64,000 nucleotides of DNA from Gammaproteobacteria bacterium (GTDB taxonomy: Bacteria > Pseudomonadota > Gammaproteobacteria > Pseudomonadales > Pseudohongiellaceae). The notes beneath the pieces were generated by a model, which saw only the letters and a list, made by a program, of their open reading frames with translations, ran no database searches and was not told the DNA's origin. The position numbers and the translations under genes were made by a program. The DNA is taken from positions 186,001 through 250,000 of the forward strand of contig JAUXNX010000016.1 of the NCBI GenBank assembly GCA_030682575.1, in the 5' to 3' direction. Below are positions 33,191 to 41,467 of this stretch, piece by piece (within the stretch, counting starts at the first letter, position 1; every line of letters starts with the position of its first letter).

Positions 33191-34944
33191 TATAGGTAGA
33201 TTGGGTTCCTGATTCCGGCCATGAAGGATTCGTTGTCGTCGTCTTCTTCTGCTGTCTGGCCAACACCAATGGCCATCAGCAGAGCGCACATGTCATCGAT
33301 CTTGTCTGCTGATTTCTTTTTGTCCGGAGCCATGCTCAGGTTCTGGTCTCGCTTGGCAACGAGATTGGACGCACACCAGTTGAGCAGCTCATCGCCACCG
33401 TGCACCAGCTTGCCAGCGATGTATGCGAGCTCCAGTGCCTGCATGGCTGGATGGTATGACTTCGTACCCTGAACGAACTGGATCATGGGTAGCTCTTTGT
33501 CGACGAGACGGTTGACCAGATCAGTCGCGTTCCAATCGTCGTATCCGATGCTAGTGACGCTGAACCTCTCGCAAAGTTCGAGAATGTCCTTCTCGATCAC
33601 TGCGTAGTCGGTGACGTCCCCTTCAGTCTGCTTGAGCTGCCCCGTCTCTACCCAGCCGGCATATGGAACTGTGCCGCGCTCGGTCCTGTAAGCAACCGCA
33701 CTCTCTGGCGCCCACCGCACCCCATACGTGTAAAGCACGCCTTTGATATTCCAGACGAGTCTGAACGCTGCAATGTCTCTGGTGCTGGCCAAGTCGAGGC
33801 CCCCGGTGCACGGGTATTTCTCAAGCCACTTCAGATTCAGCGGCGCGTTGCAGGCCTGCCACTTGTTCAGATCCACCCAACCATCAGCAGTTGCCGCCTG
33901 ACGGTTCAGCCTCTTGATGCGAAACTCTGCGAGCTTCGAGGGCATCTGCTTCGCTTCGATCGCTTCTTTGCGAATCGCGGTGAGCAGATGCGGGTTCGCA
34001 TCCATCAGCGGATTGGCTTTGATCCAGCACGACTCATCAAACTCGTTGTCGGCTTTGATCTTGAGCGACTTGTTCTCGTCGTCAACGCAGTAGAAGACCA
34101 CCAGGAAGTGGTCCGCCCTATTGCCGAAAACGCCACCGAGCAGGCGCTTGGCGAACATTCGTATTTCAGCCCAGGGCCCGGGGTTTGTGTACCCCTCCGT
34201 AGTGGTATACAGCCACAAAGGGTTGCCCCTGGCGCCGGCTGCCGAAGTCAGAACGTTGAGAAGGTCCGGCGTCTTGTGCGCGTGGATCTCGTCGAGACCG
34301 ACATGCGACGGGTTCAAACCATCCTGCGTGCTGGCCTTGGCGTGAATCGGTTTGAAGCTGGCCCCAGACTCAGCGCGGCTGACCGATTTCGCCCAGACTT
34401 CCAGGCCAAAAGCTGTTCGCAGATCGACGGTTTTTTCAACCATCCGTTTTGCGACATTGAAAATGATAGAGGCTTGCGGGAACGTGGTGGCGGCGCTGAT
34501 GACCTGGGCGCCTTCCTCAGGTTCGCAGCACAGACAGTAAAGCAATATCCCCGAGCTCAGCGTGCTCTTCGCGTTCTTTCTGGCTACTGCGAACAGCGCT
34601 GACGTGAATCGCCTTGGATGAAACTCCCCATAGCCTTCGATGTATGTCGACTCACGCCTTCTGAAACCGAAGAGCTGGACAGTGAAGAAGACGTGCGATG
34701 CGTGCAGCGTGATCGTCTTGGTTTCCCACTTGCCTTCAACGTGGGGCAGCTTCTCGAGGAAGTCGCAGGCATCATTTGCGTGCCAGTCGTCAAAGTAAAA
34801 GTCGCACGCCTTATTCTTTGCGCGCTTCAAGTCATCCAGAAACCGCTTCGCAGCCTGTCTGATCAACAGGCCATGCCGCTTTCTATGCCTGTCCCGGATA
34901 GCGCCTTTCGCGTACTCGGTGGCTATCTCGACGTAGTCACGCAC
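33190..34944 (-). CDS. terminase large subunit
   Basis: A 584-residue protein from GTG 34944, 8 bp inside the small subunit gene. ATPase motifs are seen: a Walker A-like ARKNAKSTLSSGI (residues about 120-133) and Walker B HVGLDEIHAHKTPDLLNVL. A C-terminal RNase H-like nuclease domain holds GGLDLASTRDIAAF (first acidic residue) and SADKIDDMCALLMAIG. It packages DNA into the prohead. The family is the P27-associated HK97-type terminase. Confidence 0.93.
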   Translation of the reverse strand: MRDYVEIATEYAKGAIRDRHRKRHGLLIRQAAKRFLDDLKRAKNKACDFYFDDWHANDACDFLEKLPHVEGKWETKTITLHASHVFFTVQLFGFRRRESTYIEGYGEFHPRRFTSALFAVARKNAKSTLSSGILLYCLCCEPEEGAQVISAATTFPQASIIFNVAKRMVEKTVDLRTAFGLEVWAKSVSRAESGASFKPIHAKASTQDGLNPSHVGLDEIHAHKTPDLLNVLTSAAGARGNPLWLYTTTEGYTNPGPWAEIRMFAKRLLGGVFGNRADHFLVVFYCVDDENKSLKIKADNEFDESCWIKANPLMDANPHLLTAIRKEAIEAKQMPSKLAEFRIKRLNRQAATADGWVDLNKWQACNAPLNLKWLEKYPCTGGLDLASTRDIAAFRLVWNIKGVLYTYGVRWAPESAVAYRTERGTVPYAGWVETGQLKQTEGDVTDYAVIEKDILELCERFSVTSIGYDDWNATDLVNRLVDKELPMIQFVQGTKSYHPAMQALELAYIAGKLVHGGDELLNWCASNLVAKRDQNLSMAPDKKKSADKIDDMCALLMAIGVGQTAEEDDDNESFMAGIRNPIYL

Positions 34945-35359
34945 CCGGCCTACCGTTCTTAGCGAAAGCGTTGCCCTTCGGCTTCTCTCCGCCACTGGTG
35001 ACTTTTCGGCGGCTCGCCGGCGACATGCCGAACTCCGAGAGTAACGCCTTCAGCGCCATGTGCTCGGCTGACGTGGATTCCATATCCGCCTTCGCCTTCT
35101 TCCTCATGATCTGCCAGGCAACGCAGAGCTGCTCCAGCATATACAGGTCAACAGTCTGCAAGACCTTGGCGGCAACAAGCTGTGATCCGAGATCTTTCCA
35201 CATCGCCGCACCATCCGGATTCAGATGCTGGGGCGCGGCGGGGAACTTCTCGATCAGATCGAACTCGGGCGCGTCTGGCACCTCGCGATCAGGGCGATTC
35301 GTTCCCGCCAAGAGCTTGAGGGCCGGAGCCGTTGGCTTCCGTCCTCTGGCCATTTTCAT
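34937..35359 (-). CDS. terminase small subunit, P27 family
   Basis: A 140-residue protein beginning RGRKPTAPALKLLAGTNRPDR, continuing FPAAPQHLNPDGAAMWKDLGSQLVAAKVLQTVDLYMLEQLCVAWQ, and ending with the family's LLSEFGMSPASRRKV. It recognises phage DNA for packaging. Partner of the large subunit just downstream. Confidence 0.92.
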   Translation of the reverse strand: MKMARGRKPTAPALKLLAGTNRPDREVPDAPEFDLIEKFPAAPQHLNPDGAAMWKDLGSQLVAAKVLQTVDLYMLEQLCVAWQIMRKKAKADMESTSAEHMALKALLSEFGMSPASRRKVTSGGEKPKGNAFAKNGRPGA

Positions 35360-35455
35360 ACCTCAAATTTTCAAATCTTAATTTTGACTGCGCAAAAATC
35401 TGACTGGAGGCGCGGTCTATAGGCGAAAGGGCCTATGGTTTCGACCCTCCCCCCC

Positions 35456-35797
35456 CTATTCGCTGCCCCTCGGCCGTTGATTGCCGAATCCGCCGTCTTC
35501 CGATGCTGTCTTCGTCGAGTGGCACGCATGACAAAGGCCCTGCCAGTTGTCCCTATCCCAGAACAACACCATGTCGCCACGGTGAGGAATGATGTGGTCC
35601 ACATCGGTGGCGGCAGTTACTTTGTCCTGGAGCTGGCAGTGAACGCACAGCGGATGCTTTGCAAGGAACCCCTTGCGGGCCTTCTGCCACTTGTATCCAT
35701 AGCCACGCTGCGCGCTGGTGCTGCGCTGTTGCTCAGGAGCTTGGTGGCGCTTCGTGGTGTGGGCGTGGGGACGGTGGGTTGCTGGCTTAACCGGCAT
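35456..35797 (-). CDS. HNH endonuclease of the packaging module
   Basis: A 113-residue protein from ATG 35797; a longer open frame upstream overlaps another gene. The motif set HPLCVHCQLQDKVTAATDVDHIIPHRGD, FWDRDNWQGLCHACHSTKT is the classic HNH of cos-type phages, where the enzyme sits next to the small terminase and helps cut concatemers. It suggests a cos packaging mechanism here. Confidence 0.87.
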   Translation of the reverse strand: MPVKPATHRPHAHTTKRHQAPEQQRSTSAQRGYGYKWQKARKGFLAKHPLCVHCQLQDKVTAATDVDHIIPHRGDMVLFWDRDNWQGLCHACHSTKTASEDGGFGNQRPRGSE

Positions 35798-35981
35798 CGT
35801 CATCATCCAAGAACGATGGATGGATCCCGTCTCCGTCCATCTCAGCCGCGATCGATTCGGCCAGCAGCGCGATAAGATCCTGATTGGTCTTGCACATGTT
35901 GTTGATCGCTGCAGTCTGGGCCGTAATAGCCTCAGTCTGTGCATGCAGCGCTGCAATCAGATCGTCTGTCTTGTCACTCAT
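35787..35981 (-). CDS. small phage protein
   Basis: A 64-residue helical, acidic protein from ATG 35981 (TDDLIAALHAQTEAITAQTAAINNM..., ending FLDDDDAG). It looks like short phage coiled-coil proteins near the terminase. It overlaps the HNH start by 11 bp. The 150 bases upstream (35982-36131) hold no gene and are a reasonable place to look for cos, but I see no defined site. Confidence 0.5.
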   Translation of the reverse strand: MSDKTDDLIAALHAQTEAITAQTAAINNMCKTNQDLIALLAESIAAEMDGDGIHPSFLDDDDAG

Positions 35982-36131
35982 AGTAAATACCAGATCACAT
36001 CCGGAGCGGCCTTGGAGGTGAGGCCTTCGGAACGCATCACTCGATGCGCAGGGATTCAATCCGCAACGCTCTGGCTGCCGGTGATATAACGCTCTACCGG
36101 CTTACGCCGACCGCTTGGGGGTCGTGGGGGG

Positions 36132-36389
36132 TCAGTCGCAGAGGACGCGCTCCAGGCGCTCGAGGTCCTCTACCGTGGTGATGGTGCTGGCATCTATGCT
36201 CGCCGGTATCTCTATACGCTTGGCCGAGGCCCGGGCATTGGTCATCGGGTTGGGGCTGTCCGCGCTCACCTGTACGCACAGGCTGGCATTCTCTTCAGCG
36301 GCGACACCCAGCATCTCGTCTATCGTGGACGAGCAGGCTGTCAGCATCAGCAGACCAAGAGCCAGAACAATCATTGTGATTCGACGCAT
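36132..36389 (-). CDS. phage lipoprotein
   Basis: An 85-residue protein with a short signal peptide and lipobox LMLTAC at residues 14-19. The mature part (about 67 residues) has two more cysteines and is acidic. Being last in the lysis cassette it might act as an outer-membrane spanin subunit, but it lacks the proline-rich character of Rz1, so this is only a suggestion. It overlaps the lipase gene by 19 bp. Confidence 0.6.
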   Translation of the reverse strand: MRRITMIVLALGLLMLTACSSTIDEMLGVAAEENASLCVQVSADSPNPMTNARASAKRIEIPASIDASTITTVEDLERLERVLCD

Positions 36390-37093
36390 CTTGCATACTC
36401 CTTGCTGTAGTCGGTACTACGATGATCTGTGCCACGCTGATGCTGGCCCAGGGTGATAGTGCGATCGATAAACATACGCAGCCAGCCCGGGTCCAGCAGT
36501 CGTTTGCCACTGTTGCTGAGATAGACGCATGTGCCGGCGTGGCTGTACTTGAAGCGGGGCAGACGGGGAACGATGTCGCTGCCGTTGACTACTCTGATGT
36601 ACTCACCAAAGAGGGCCAGGCGCAGCTCCTGAGCAGTCGCAACCTTGGGCTGGCCGAATGTGATCAGCCGAATCGCCTTGGGGCGAAGCGCAACAGCCAG
36701 CAGTGTGGCGATCGCTCCACCCAGGCTGTGTCCAGTGAGGACAACCTCGGGGCGCGGGTTGCGGGCAATGATCTGCATCACGTCAACCAGAATAGACTCG
36801 GCAGCTCTCGCAAATCCTCGGTGCGCTTTGATGCCGTGAAACGAGGCCTTGATAATGCGGCTATTGCCGATCCAGTCACGCAGGCTCTCACTACCTGCCA
36901 CTGCGATGTACAGAGCACCCTGCGTCACGTAAACCATAGCCAGAGTGTCAGTGCCCTCGCACAGTATTTGCTCATATCCAAGAATGCCGAGTCCGTCCGG
37001 AACCGATGCGCTGTAACATGCATGGCTCAGGATCGCGCAGGTCTGGATAAGGTCAGCCACCAACGATCTCCCAGGCCGCAGCGAATCGCTCAT
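36371..37093 (-). CDS. class 3 lipase-like alpha/beta hydrolase
   Basis: A 240-residue protein from ATG 37093 (GTG starts nearer the upstream stop are also possible). VVLTGHSLGGAIATLLAVAL holds the nucleophile serine; the acid is probably in VNGSDIVPRLP and the histidine in FKYSHAGTCVYL, giving the Ser-Asp-His triad of class 3 lipases. It lies between the muramidase-like gene and a lipoprotein gene, so it may attack membrane lipids during lysis. No signal peptide is seen. Confidence 0.75.
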   Translation of the reverse strand: MSDSLRPGRSLVADLIQTCAILSHACYSASVPDGLGILGYEQILCEGTDTLAMVYVTQGALYIAVAGSESLRDWIGNSRIIKASFHGIKAHRGFARAAESILVDVMQIIARNPRPEVVLTGHSLGGAIATLLAVALRPKAIRLITFGQPKVATAQELRLALFGEYIRVVNGSDIVPRLPRFKYSHAGTCVYLSNSGKRLLDPGWLRMFIDRTITLGQHQRGTDHRSTDYSKEYARCVESQ

Positions 37094-37559
37094 TCCATCG
37101 ATCAGGTTTGGGCTTACCTGGACGCCACGCCCACAGATACTGTTCCCAGGCTTTCGCGGGCTGGGTGCGGGTGGGCAGAGGATCCGGAACGGTGAACAGC
37201 AGCAGGCGGGCAAAACAAACCGCCAAAATGTCATTGTGGATAAGGGCCTTGTAGATCGTCTCGACGTCAGCCGGGTATCCCAGCTTGTCCAGCACAACAC
37301 GAATAAGCGGGCCGGTGATGCGATGCTCGAGCACTCCACGAATGCCGATGCGCTCGAACTGCCAATAAGAAACGGCTGGACCAGAGAGAGACTGCCACCA
37401 GTTGCGATGGTTGCCGATCAACTGCTGGCGGTGCTTGAAGTCTGACTCCTGCAGGCCGATAGCAATGACCATGGCACGAGCTTCTGGGGTGTTGTACTGG
37501 GAGGGAAAAAGTTTGAGGCAGGAGGCAAGCAGAAAGTCGTGTGCGACCTGTGGCTTCAT
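37053..37559 (-). CDS. phage lysozyme-like muralytic enzyme (endolysin candidate)
   Basis: A 168-residue protein. AMVIAIGLQESDFKHRQQLIG has the catalytic glutamate context of lytic-transglycosylase-like enzymes (residue about 39), followed by GPAVSYWQFERIGIRGVLEH. It resembles short phage endolysin-type proteins without a signal peptide. It is directly downstream of a holin-like gene with a 4-bp overlap, matching a holin-endolysin pair. Confidence 0.65.
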   Translation of the reverse strand: MKPQVAHDFLLASCLKLFPSQYNTPEARAMVIAIGLQESDFKHRQQLIGNHRNWWQSLSGPAVSYWQFERIGIRGVLEHRITGPLIRVVLDKLGYPADVETIYKALIHNDILAVCFARLLLFTVPDPLPTRTQPAKAWEQYLWAWRPGKPKPDRWNERFAAAWEIVGG

Positions 37560-37816
37560 GGACCTTCACCCTTCCAGAATTTCAGGCCAGCGCCCAGTGC
37601 CAGAGCGCCGAGCAGGAAAGCCGTGAACATATTTGCGGCCGTTTTAATCATGGACATGCGGACAGTCCGCCAGGCCAGCAGCAAGGATCTAAGCTCAGCA
37701 ACGTCGTGCGCAGCGTCGTTGTCTTGCAGCCCAACAGAATGCAGAGCCTTGATAGCCCCACGCTCAGCGGCGCGCTCTATGATTTGCTCGATCTCTGATG
37801 GGGTCAGCTCTGACAT
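37556..37816 (-). CDS. holin-like one-helix membrane protein
   Basis: An 86-residue protein from ATG 37816, with GGAG six bases upstream. An acidic helical N-terminal half (LTPSEIEQIIERAAERGAIK, then GLQDNDAAHDVAELRSLLLAWR) is followed by one transmembrane helix (TAANMFTAFLLGALALGAGL) and a short tail. This plan is common for phage proteins placed before endolysins (DUF6127-like). Holin function is inferred from position. Confidence 0.55.
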   Translation of the reverse strand: MSELTPSEIEQIIERAAERGAIKALHSVGLQDNDAAHDVAELRSLLLAWRTVRMSMIKTAANMFTAFLLGALALGAGLKFWKGEGP

Positions 37817-37826
37817 TCCTGTCTCC

Positions 37827-37868
37827 AAAAAAGAAGGCGCATCCCCGCTCGTAGAAGGGATGCGCCTT
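37827..37868 (-). terminator. rho-independent terminator upstream of late genes
   Basis: A perfect 12-bp stem (AAGGCGCATCCC / GGGATGCGCCTT, loop 11) is followed on the minus strand by CTTTTTT. It stops leftward transcripts just before the lysis and head genes, so those genes need antitermination or a promoter inside the 50 bp after it. Confidence 0.85.
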
Positions 37869-37909
37869 TAAGGGTCGTCGGTAGTACTTGGTAAAACAGT
37901 CAAATTAAA

Positions 37910-38191
37910 TCAGGCAGCGAGCAACTCACCCCTGGACCGCAACATCGCCACATGGCTGCGGGCTTGATTACATGTAGTCAGCTTGCGTTGCGGTGCCTTG
38001 GCCTGGAAAGCGGCCTTCAGCTTGCGCCCTGTGTGATACACCTGCTCGAGACGAGTCTGGATTGTCGGGCCGAGCTCACGCACGGTGACAGAGAGAACGT
38101 CGACGAATGCTTCGACTGGCCAGCGACAGATGAACATCACTGCACTGAGCATCGTATAGAGGCCCCTGGTAAAGCGACTGGTAGTTCGCAT
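37910..38191 (-). CDS. small membrane-associated protein
   Basis: A 93-residue protein from ATG 38191 with AAGGA seven bases upstream. A hydrophobic segment (GLYTMLSAVMFICRWPVEAF) is followed by a basic helical tail. It is isolated between two terminators (37827 and 38232), so it is probably transcribed only by read-through or from its own promoter. Function unknown. Confidence 0.5.
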   Translation of the reverse strand: MRTTSRFTRGLYTMLSAVMFICRWPVEAFVDVLSVTVRELGPTIQTRLEQVYHTGRKLKAAFQAKAPQRKLTTCNQARSHVAMLRSRGELLAA

Positions 38192-38231
38192 GATCGATTC
38201 CTTGTGTGAAGGTTTGTGGAATTGCGGGCAT

Positions 38232-38256
38232 AAAAAAACCCGCGAGAGCGGGTTTT
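38232..38256 (-). terminator. rho-independent terminator
   Basis: Stem AACCCGC / GCGGGTT with a GAGA loop, followed on the minus strand by a run of seven T. A shorter T4 on the plus strand makes it weakly bidirectional. It lies 54 bp after the HTH gene ending at 38311. Confidence 0.8.
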
Positions 38257-38310
38257 GATTGTGGACGAATGCACCAAAGGGAACATTGTCCAGCTTAGAA
38301 AAAGATACCC

Positions 38311-38532
38311 CTATTTTGGGCACATTGCAACCGAGCGCCTGCGATGCTCTTCGGCCTCTGTCTTTATTTGTGCACACCCGAAAATTACGGCCCGGAACAG
38401 ATCATGCTCGTCCTTGTGCCACCGGGTCAGTGTGTTGGGGTGCTTGCCAGTAATCGCGGAGACTTCCGCAAGGCTTTCCAACCCTGCGGCTTTGGCCTCC
38501 TTGCTTGCAGATGACTGGGGCTTGGCCGTCAT
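38311..38532 (-). CDS. small helix-turn-helix protein
   Basis: A 73-residue protein. ESLAEVSAITGKHPNTLTRWHKD has the spacing of a helix-turn-helix that recognises DNA. It is the last gene of a row of small overlapping genes and the one nearest the terminator at 38232. A late-gene regulator such as an antiterminator or activator would fit the place, but there is no family evidence. Confidence 0.55.
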   Translation of the reverse strand: MTAKPQSSASKEAKAAGLESLAEVSAITGKHPNTLTRWHKDEHDLFRAVIFGCAQIKTEAEEHRRRSVAMCPK

Positions 38533-38828
38533 GCTCTCCCCGGCTGGACAGAGAAACCGCCTCCTTTCGCGTCCTCCAGACGCACCTCGTCGATCAGATC
38601 GTCTGCCACCGGATCGGCTTTACCTCCAGCCAGCAGATGGTGCGCATACCACGCGATGATCAGCCCGGCGACGTTGTCCTCATGGCCCATAACAACATCC
38701 AGATCAACGTTGTTGGCAACGCATATTGTCTGTATCGCCTCGACCCGGAAAGTCACGTCTCCGGTCTGGGTGTCGCGCCTCAGTTCGAGCATGGAAAAAT
38801 CCAGGTCTTCGGGGATACCCATTTTCAT
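38529..38828 (-). CDS. hypothetical phage protein
   Basis: A 99-residue protein with no recognisable domain; mixed alpha/beta character (GDVTFRVEAIQTICVANNVDLDVV) and an acidic C-terminal half. It overlaps neighbours by 4 bp on both sides. An in-frame ATG two codons in is an alternative start. Confidence 0.5.
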   Translation of the reverse strand: MKMGIPEDLDFSMLELRRDTQTGDVTFRVEAIQTICVANNVDLDVVMGHEDNVAGLIIAWYAHHLLAGGKADPVADDLIDEVRLEDAKGGGFSVQPGRA

Positions 38829-39106
38829 TTCATCACCTCAATTCGCCCCACGATTTTACGCAACGCCTTGAGCCGCAGGTCGAGATAGTAAGCGGCTGCG
38901 ATCAGATGGTGCGCAGGGTCATCCTCTGGATCGGTAAAGGTTGACGATGCTTTCGCCAGGGCTATTGATGCCTTGATGGCCAGGGCTCTGTGACGTTTCT
39001 GCTCTGCTTCGAGGTCATCGATCCACTCCAGCAGCGTTTCGCGCTGGGCCCCGATACTCCCAGCCCGGTCGAGGCGCTGGGAGATTGATCGGTCGGGGCG
39101 GCTCAC
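38825..39106 (-). CDS. hypothetical phage protein, helical
   Basis: A 93-residue, largely alpha-helical charged protein (ETLLEWIDDLEAEQKRHRAL, AYYLDLRLKALRKIVGRIEV), likely a coiled-coil. It is in the small-gene row between the antirepressor and the lysis genes. No function recognised. Confidence 0.5.
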   Translation of the reverse strand: MSRPDRSISQRLDRAGSIGAQRETLLEWIDDLEAEQKRHRALAIKASIALAKASSTFTDPEDDPAHHLIAAAYYLDLRLKALRKIVGRIEVMK

Positions 39107-39399
39107 TCGTCGTCCTCGAATTCTTCGATATCGAACATCGACTCGTCGAGCTGGAGCGTGACAGGAATCCTGTTGGCAGTGTCGAGGACGCCCAGCTCAA
39201 TCAGGCAATCTTCACCCATCTGCATTGGGCTTGCTGCATTTTCTGCATCCGAGAAAACGGGAGTGCAGTTGTAGTATTTACCGGATTCTGACTTCAGGTG
39301 ATCATCATAAGACTCTGACCACGGGCCATCTTTCAGATTGGCCATCAGAAAATCTTTGATCGCCTGCTTTCCGGTCTCGTTAATGGTGTAGATTTTCAT
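39103..39399 (-). CDS. hypothetical phage protein, acidic
   Basis: A 98-residue acidic protein (NETGKQAIKDFLMANLKDG..., ending MFDIEEFEDDE). The acidic tail and small size recall phage inhibitors or DNA mimics, though nothing specific is seen. The stop overlaps the next start by 4 bp. Confidence 0.5.
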   Translation of the reverse strand: MKIYTINETGKQAIKDFLMANLKDGPWSESYDDHLKSESGKYYNCTPVFSDAENAASPMQMGEDCLIELGVLDTANRIPVTLQLDESMFDIEEFEDDE

Positions 39400-39460
39400 G
39401 TATTTCTCCTGCTCATATAGAGCGTGATATGGGGTTGGTGGCCGTCCGTGGCCGGGACTG

Positions 39461-39712
39461 TTACTGCTCTGCGAACCACTGCGCTAAACGAGCATTGAAT
39501 GCGTCAACGTAGGCGGACTCTGCCGCTCTAATGTCTGCATCAGGGTAGAGGCGATTCAGCTCGCTATAATCGCCATCAGCGAACTCGGTGGCTTCTGTGC
39601 AGGGGATGGCCGAGTCGGTCTCATCACAAATAACCCAGTTCTTTTTGTCTGCGATGAGCTGCTCGCAGTATTCGGTTCCGGCGTCTGTTGCGAATTCGAT
39701 TGCAGTTTTCAT
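39461..39712 (-). CDS. hypothetical phage protein, acidic
   Basis: An 83-residue protein from ATG 39712 (AGAAAGAAG just upstream). Acidic and helical (DAGTEYCEQLIADKKNWVIC, YPDADIRAAESAYVDAFNARLAQWF). It is the first gene after the promoter at 39774-39801. Function unknown. Confidence 0.5.
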   Translation of the reverse strand: MKTAIEFATDAGTEYCEQLIADKKNWVICDETDSAIPCTEATEFADGDYSELNRLYPDADIRAAESAYVDAFNARLAQWFAEQ

Positions 39713-39773
39713 CTTCTTTCTCCTGCCCGCTTGGGGCGGTAACTGGTCGGCGTTATTGCCTTCCATGTGTTGT

Positions 39774-39801
39774 ATATTACACCACTATGGTGCATTTACA
39801 A
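39774..39801 (-). promoter_or_regulatory. putative leftward promoter
   Basis: On the minus strand, TTGTAA (-35) is followed after 16 bases by TAATAT (-10). Between them lies a short palindrome CACCA-TAG-TGGTG that may be an operator. It points at the small genes and, past two terminators, the late genes. Prediction by eye only. Confidence 0.45.
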
Positions 39802-39849
39802 GGGGTATTTTGCATTCTGCCGCTATATTCTGTCTCCTTGCCGTAGCGA

Positions 39850-40584
39850 TCAGCCGATGGCATGCATGGCATCGCTGAACAGCGCCCGAAGATCCTGCAG
39901 GCATTTCTGGCTGGCGGCGGCGCTGCTGCGAGCAATCTGCAGCTCCTCCTCCAGCGCGGCCACATCTCTTCTGGTGCCAGCGCTTGGCGCGCGGCGACGA
40001 CTCTCGCCGGGCAGCGCAGTGCTGGGGGGATGCTGGCACTTTTGCGACCCGGCAGAGCCAACATGCACTTCTGCGGGCATTGGGGGTACGCCCAGGAACA
40101 TGCACAGAGCCGGATACTGCTCCTCGCGCACGTCTTTGTAACTCCCCACGCTGAACTTGTCTTTGATGGATCGGTAAACAGCCGCGAATGAATTGCCTGG
40201 CACGCGGGCCAATCGTGACACAGCGATCTGAATATGACGCTGCTGGGAGGGGCTGAGGCACTTCCTGGGCACCTCATAGCGGCCCGTGGTCCTGATTGAT
40301 GGCAACACTTGTGTCACCACCCAGTCAGTGAATTCCTCAGCACTCTGAAGCTTTGATCTGAACGTCAGCCGGTACAGATCAGACTCGGGAATCAGGGTCA
40401 GAAATCCACCACCCTGTTTCGGGGTAGTGCTTGTACGCCTGCAATGGCGCGAGATTGCGTTCTCTGGCTTGGCGTATCCCAGAGCCCTGGCAACATCGAC
40501 AGCGACGAACATAGGGTTGAGCGGATCGTCTGAAAAGACCCTCACTGCATGGTTCTGAAAGTCGAACGGAACAACGTTTTGCAT
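39850..40584 (-). CDS. Bro-N domain antirepressor
   Basis: A 244-residue protein from ATG 40584. The Bro-N domain occupies residues about 1-110 (VRVFSDDPLNPMFVAVDVARALGYAKPENAI, FLTLIPESDLYRLTFRSKLQSAEEFTDWVVTQVLPSIR). A P22-antirepressor-like middle (SSQQRHIQIAVSRLARVPGN-type) and a C-terminal coiled-coil follow. Such proteins bind or titrate repressors during induction. It is the last gene before the promoter at 39.8 kb. Confidence 0.85.
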   Translation of the reverse strand: MQNVVPFDFQNHAVRVFSDDPLNPMFVAVDVARALGYAKPENAISRHCRRTSTTPKQGGGFLTLIPESDLYRLTFRSKLQSAEEFTDWVVTQVLPSIRTTGRYEVPRKCLSPSQQRHIQIAVSRLARVPGNSFAAVYRSIKDKFSVGSYKDVREEQYPALCMFLGVPPMPAEVHVGSAGSQKCQHPPSTALPGESRRRAPSAGTRRDVAALEEELQIARSSAAASQKCLQDLRALFSDAMHAIG

Positions 40585-40600
40585 GTTGCCTCCCGGGCAC

Positions 40601-41467
40601 TTACACCCTGCGTCTGATTTGCTCTTCGCCAGCGATCTCTGCATCCTGCACGGCATTGATGATTTGCCGGTAGCGACTCTCCCACTTCCTGTCCCACTCC
40701 CGATGCCCGCCAGGCAAGTCTAGGAGCTGAGCCCACCTTCGATCCGACAGATCTCGAAACATTGCAGGCGCGCAGATGTGCTCAATCACGACAACGGACA
40801 GGGATTTCTCAAGGAACTCAAGCGGGCGACTGTCAGACTCAGCTTTTGACCAGCCTTCCCGTTTGGCAATGGCGACTGCCACATCCCAAACGCCTTGCAC
40901 AAGGCTGGCGTGCACGCTGAAATCGCCAAGATGTTTATAGATCGCCAAATCACATGCCAGCTTCTTTGTCCTGTAGCGCCCGATCAGCTTTTCAACGTTC
41001 GGTGCCGGCACCAACTCGAAGGCAAAGGCGCTCAATATCTCGCCAGCCGTGAGCCCGGTGCCAGATCCACCGCAAGCGGAGAGAGGATCATTGCTGCGCA
41101 GGTTCAATCTGGTCAGCAGAGATTCCGACTTATCTGCGGGGGGATGCGAGAAACCGCTGATCGTCGGGCGAATGTGCTTCACGCCAGTGCCACGTCCTGG
41201 CTTTCTGTCTTCAGGGTCGACCAAGGCGACACTCTGTTTCTTCTTTCGATGAGGCGCGACCGGCTGTTGTGTTCTCTCCTGCAGCGATGACATCAACATT
41301 GTTGCCTTCTCCTCTTCTCGGGCTTCTTCCAGCTGCCGGGCGGCACGCAGTTCTGATGCTGCCTTTCTGGCGGTTTCAAAGTTCTGTGGTGTTTTGTCTT
41401 TCAGCCATTCTTCCCGCAGTTTTTCGTACTGACGCTTCAGACGCTTGATATCCACAGCCTCGGTCAT
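40601..41467 (-). CDS. hypothetical phage protein
   Basis: A 288-residue protein from ATG 41467, overlapping the resolvase stop (ATGA). The N-terminal third is a coiled-coil (IKRLKRQYEKLREEWLKD..., RAARQLEEAREEEKATM), then a basic Pro/Lys linker, and a globular helical C-terminal domain with several tryptophans (GVWDVAVAIAKREGW, HREWDRKWESRY). No family recognised. It sits in the replication/recombination region. Confidence 0.5.
   Translation of the reverse strand: MTEAVDIKRLKRQYEKLREEWLKDKTPQNFETARKAASELRAARQLEEAREEEKATMLMSSLQERTQQPVAPHRKKKQSVALVDPEDRKPGRGTGVKHIRPTISGFSHPPADKSESLLTRLNLRSNDPLSACGGSGTGLTAGEILSAFAFELVPAPNVEKLIGRYRTKKLACDLAIYKHLGDFSVHASLVQGVWDVAVAIAKREGWSKAESDSRPLEFLEKSLSVVVIEHICAPAMFRDLSDRRWAQLLDLPGGHREWDRKWESRYRQIINAVQDAEIAGEEQIRRRV

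Noticed and set aside
35982-36131. cos site
   Set aside because: The gap between the small gene and the lysis genes is a reasonable location, but no defined nick-site symmetry could be recognised by eye.
36132-36389. Rz1-type spanin
   Set aside because: The lipoprotein has a lipobox but is not proline-rich and does not overlap an Rz-like gene, so I kept only 'lipoprotein'.
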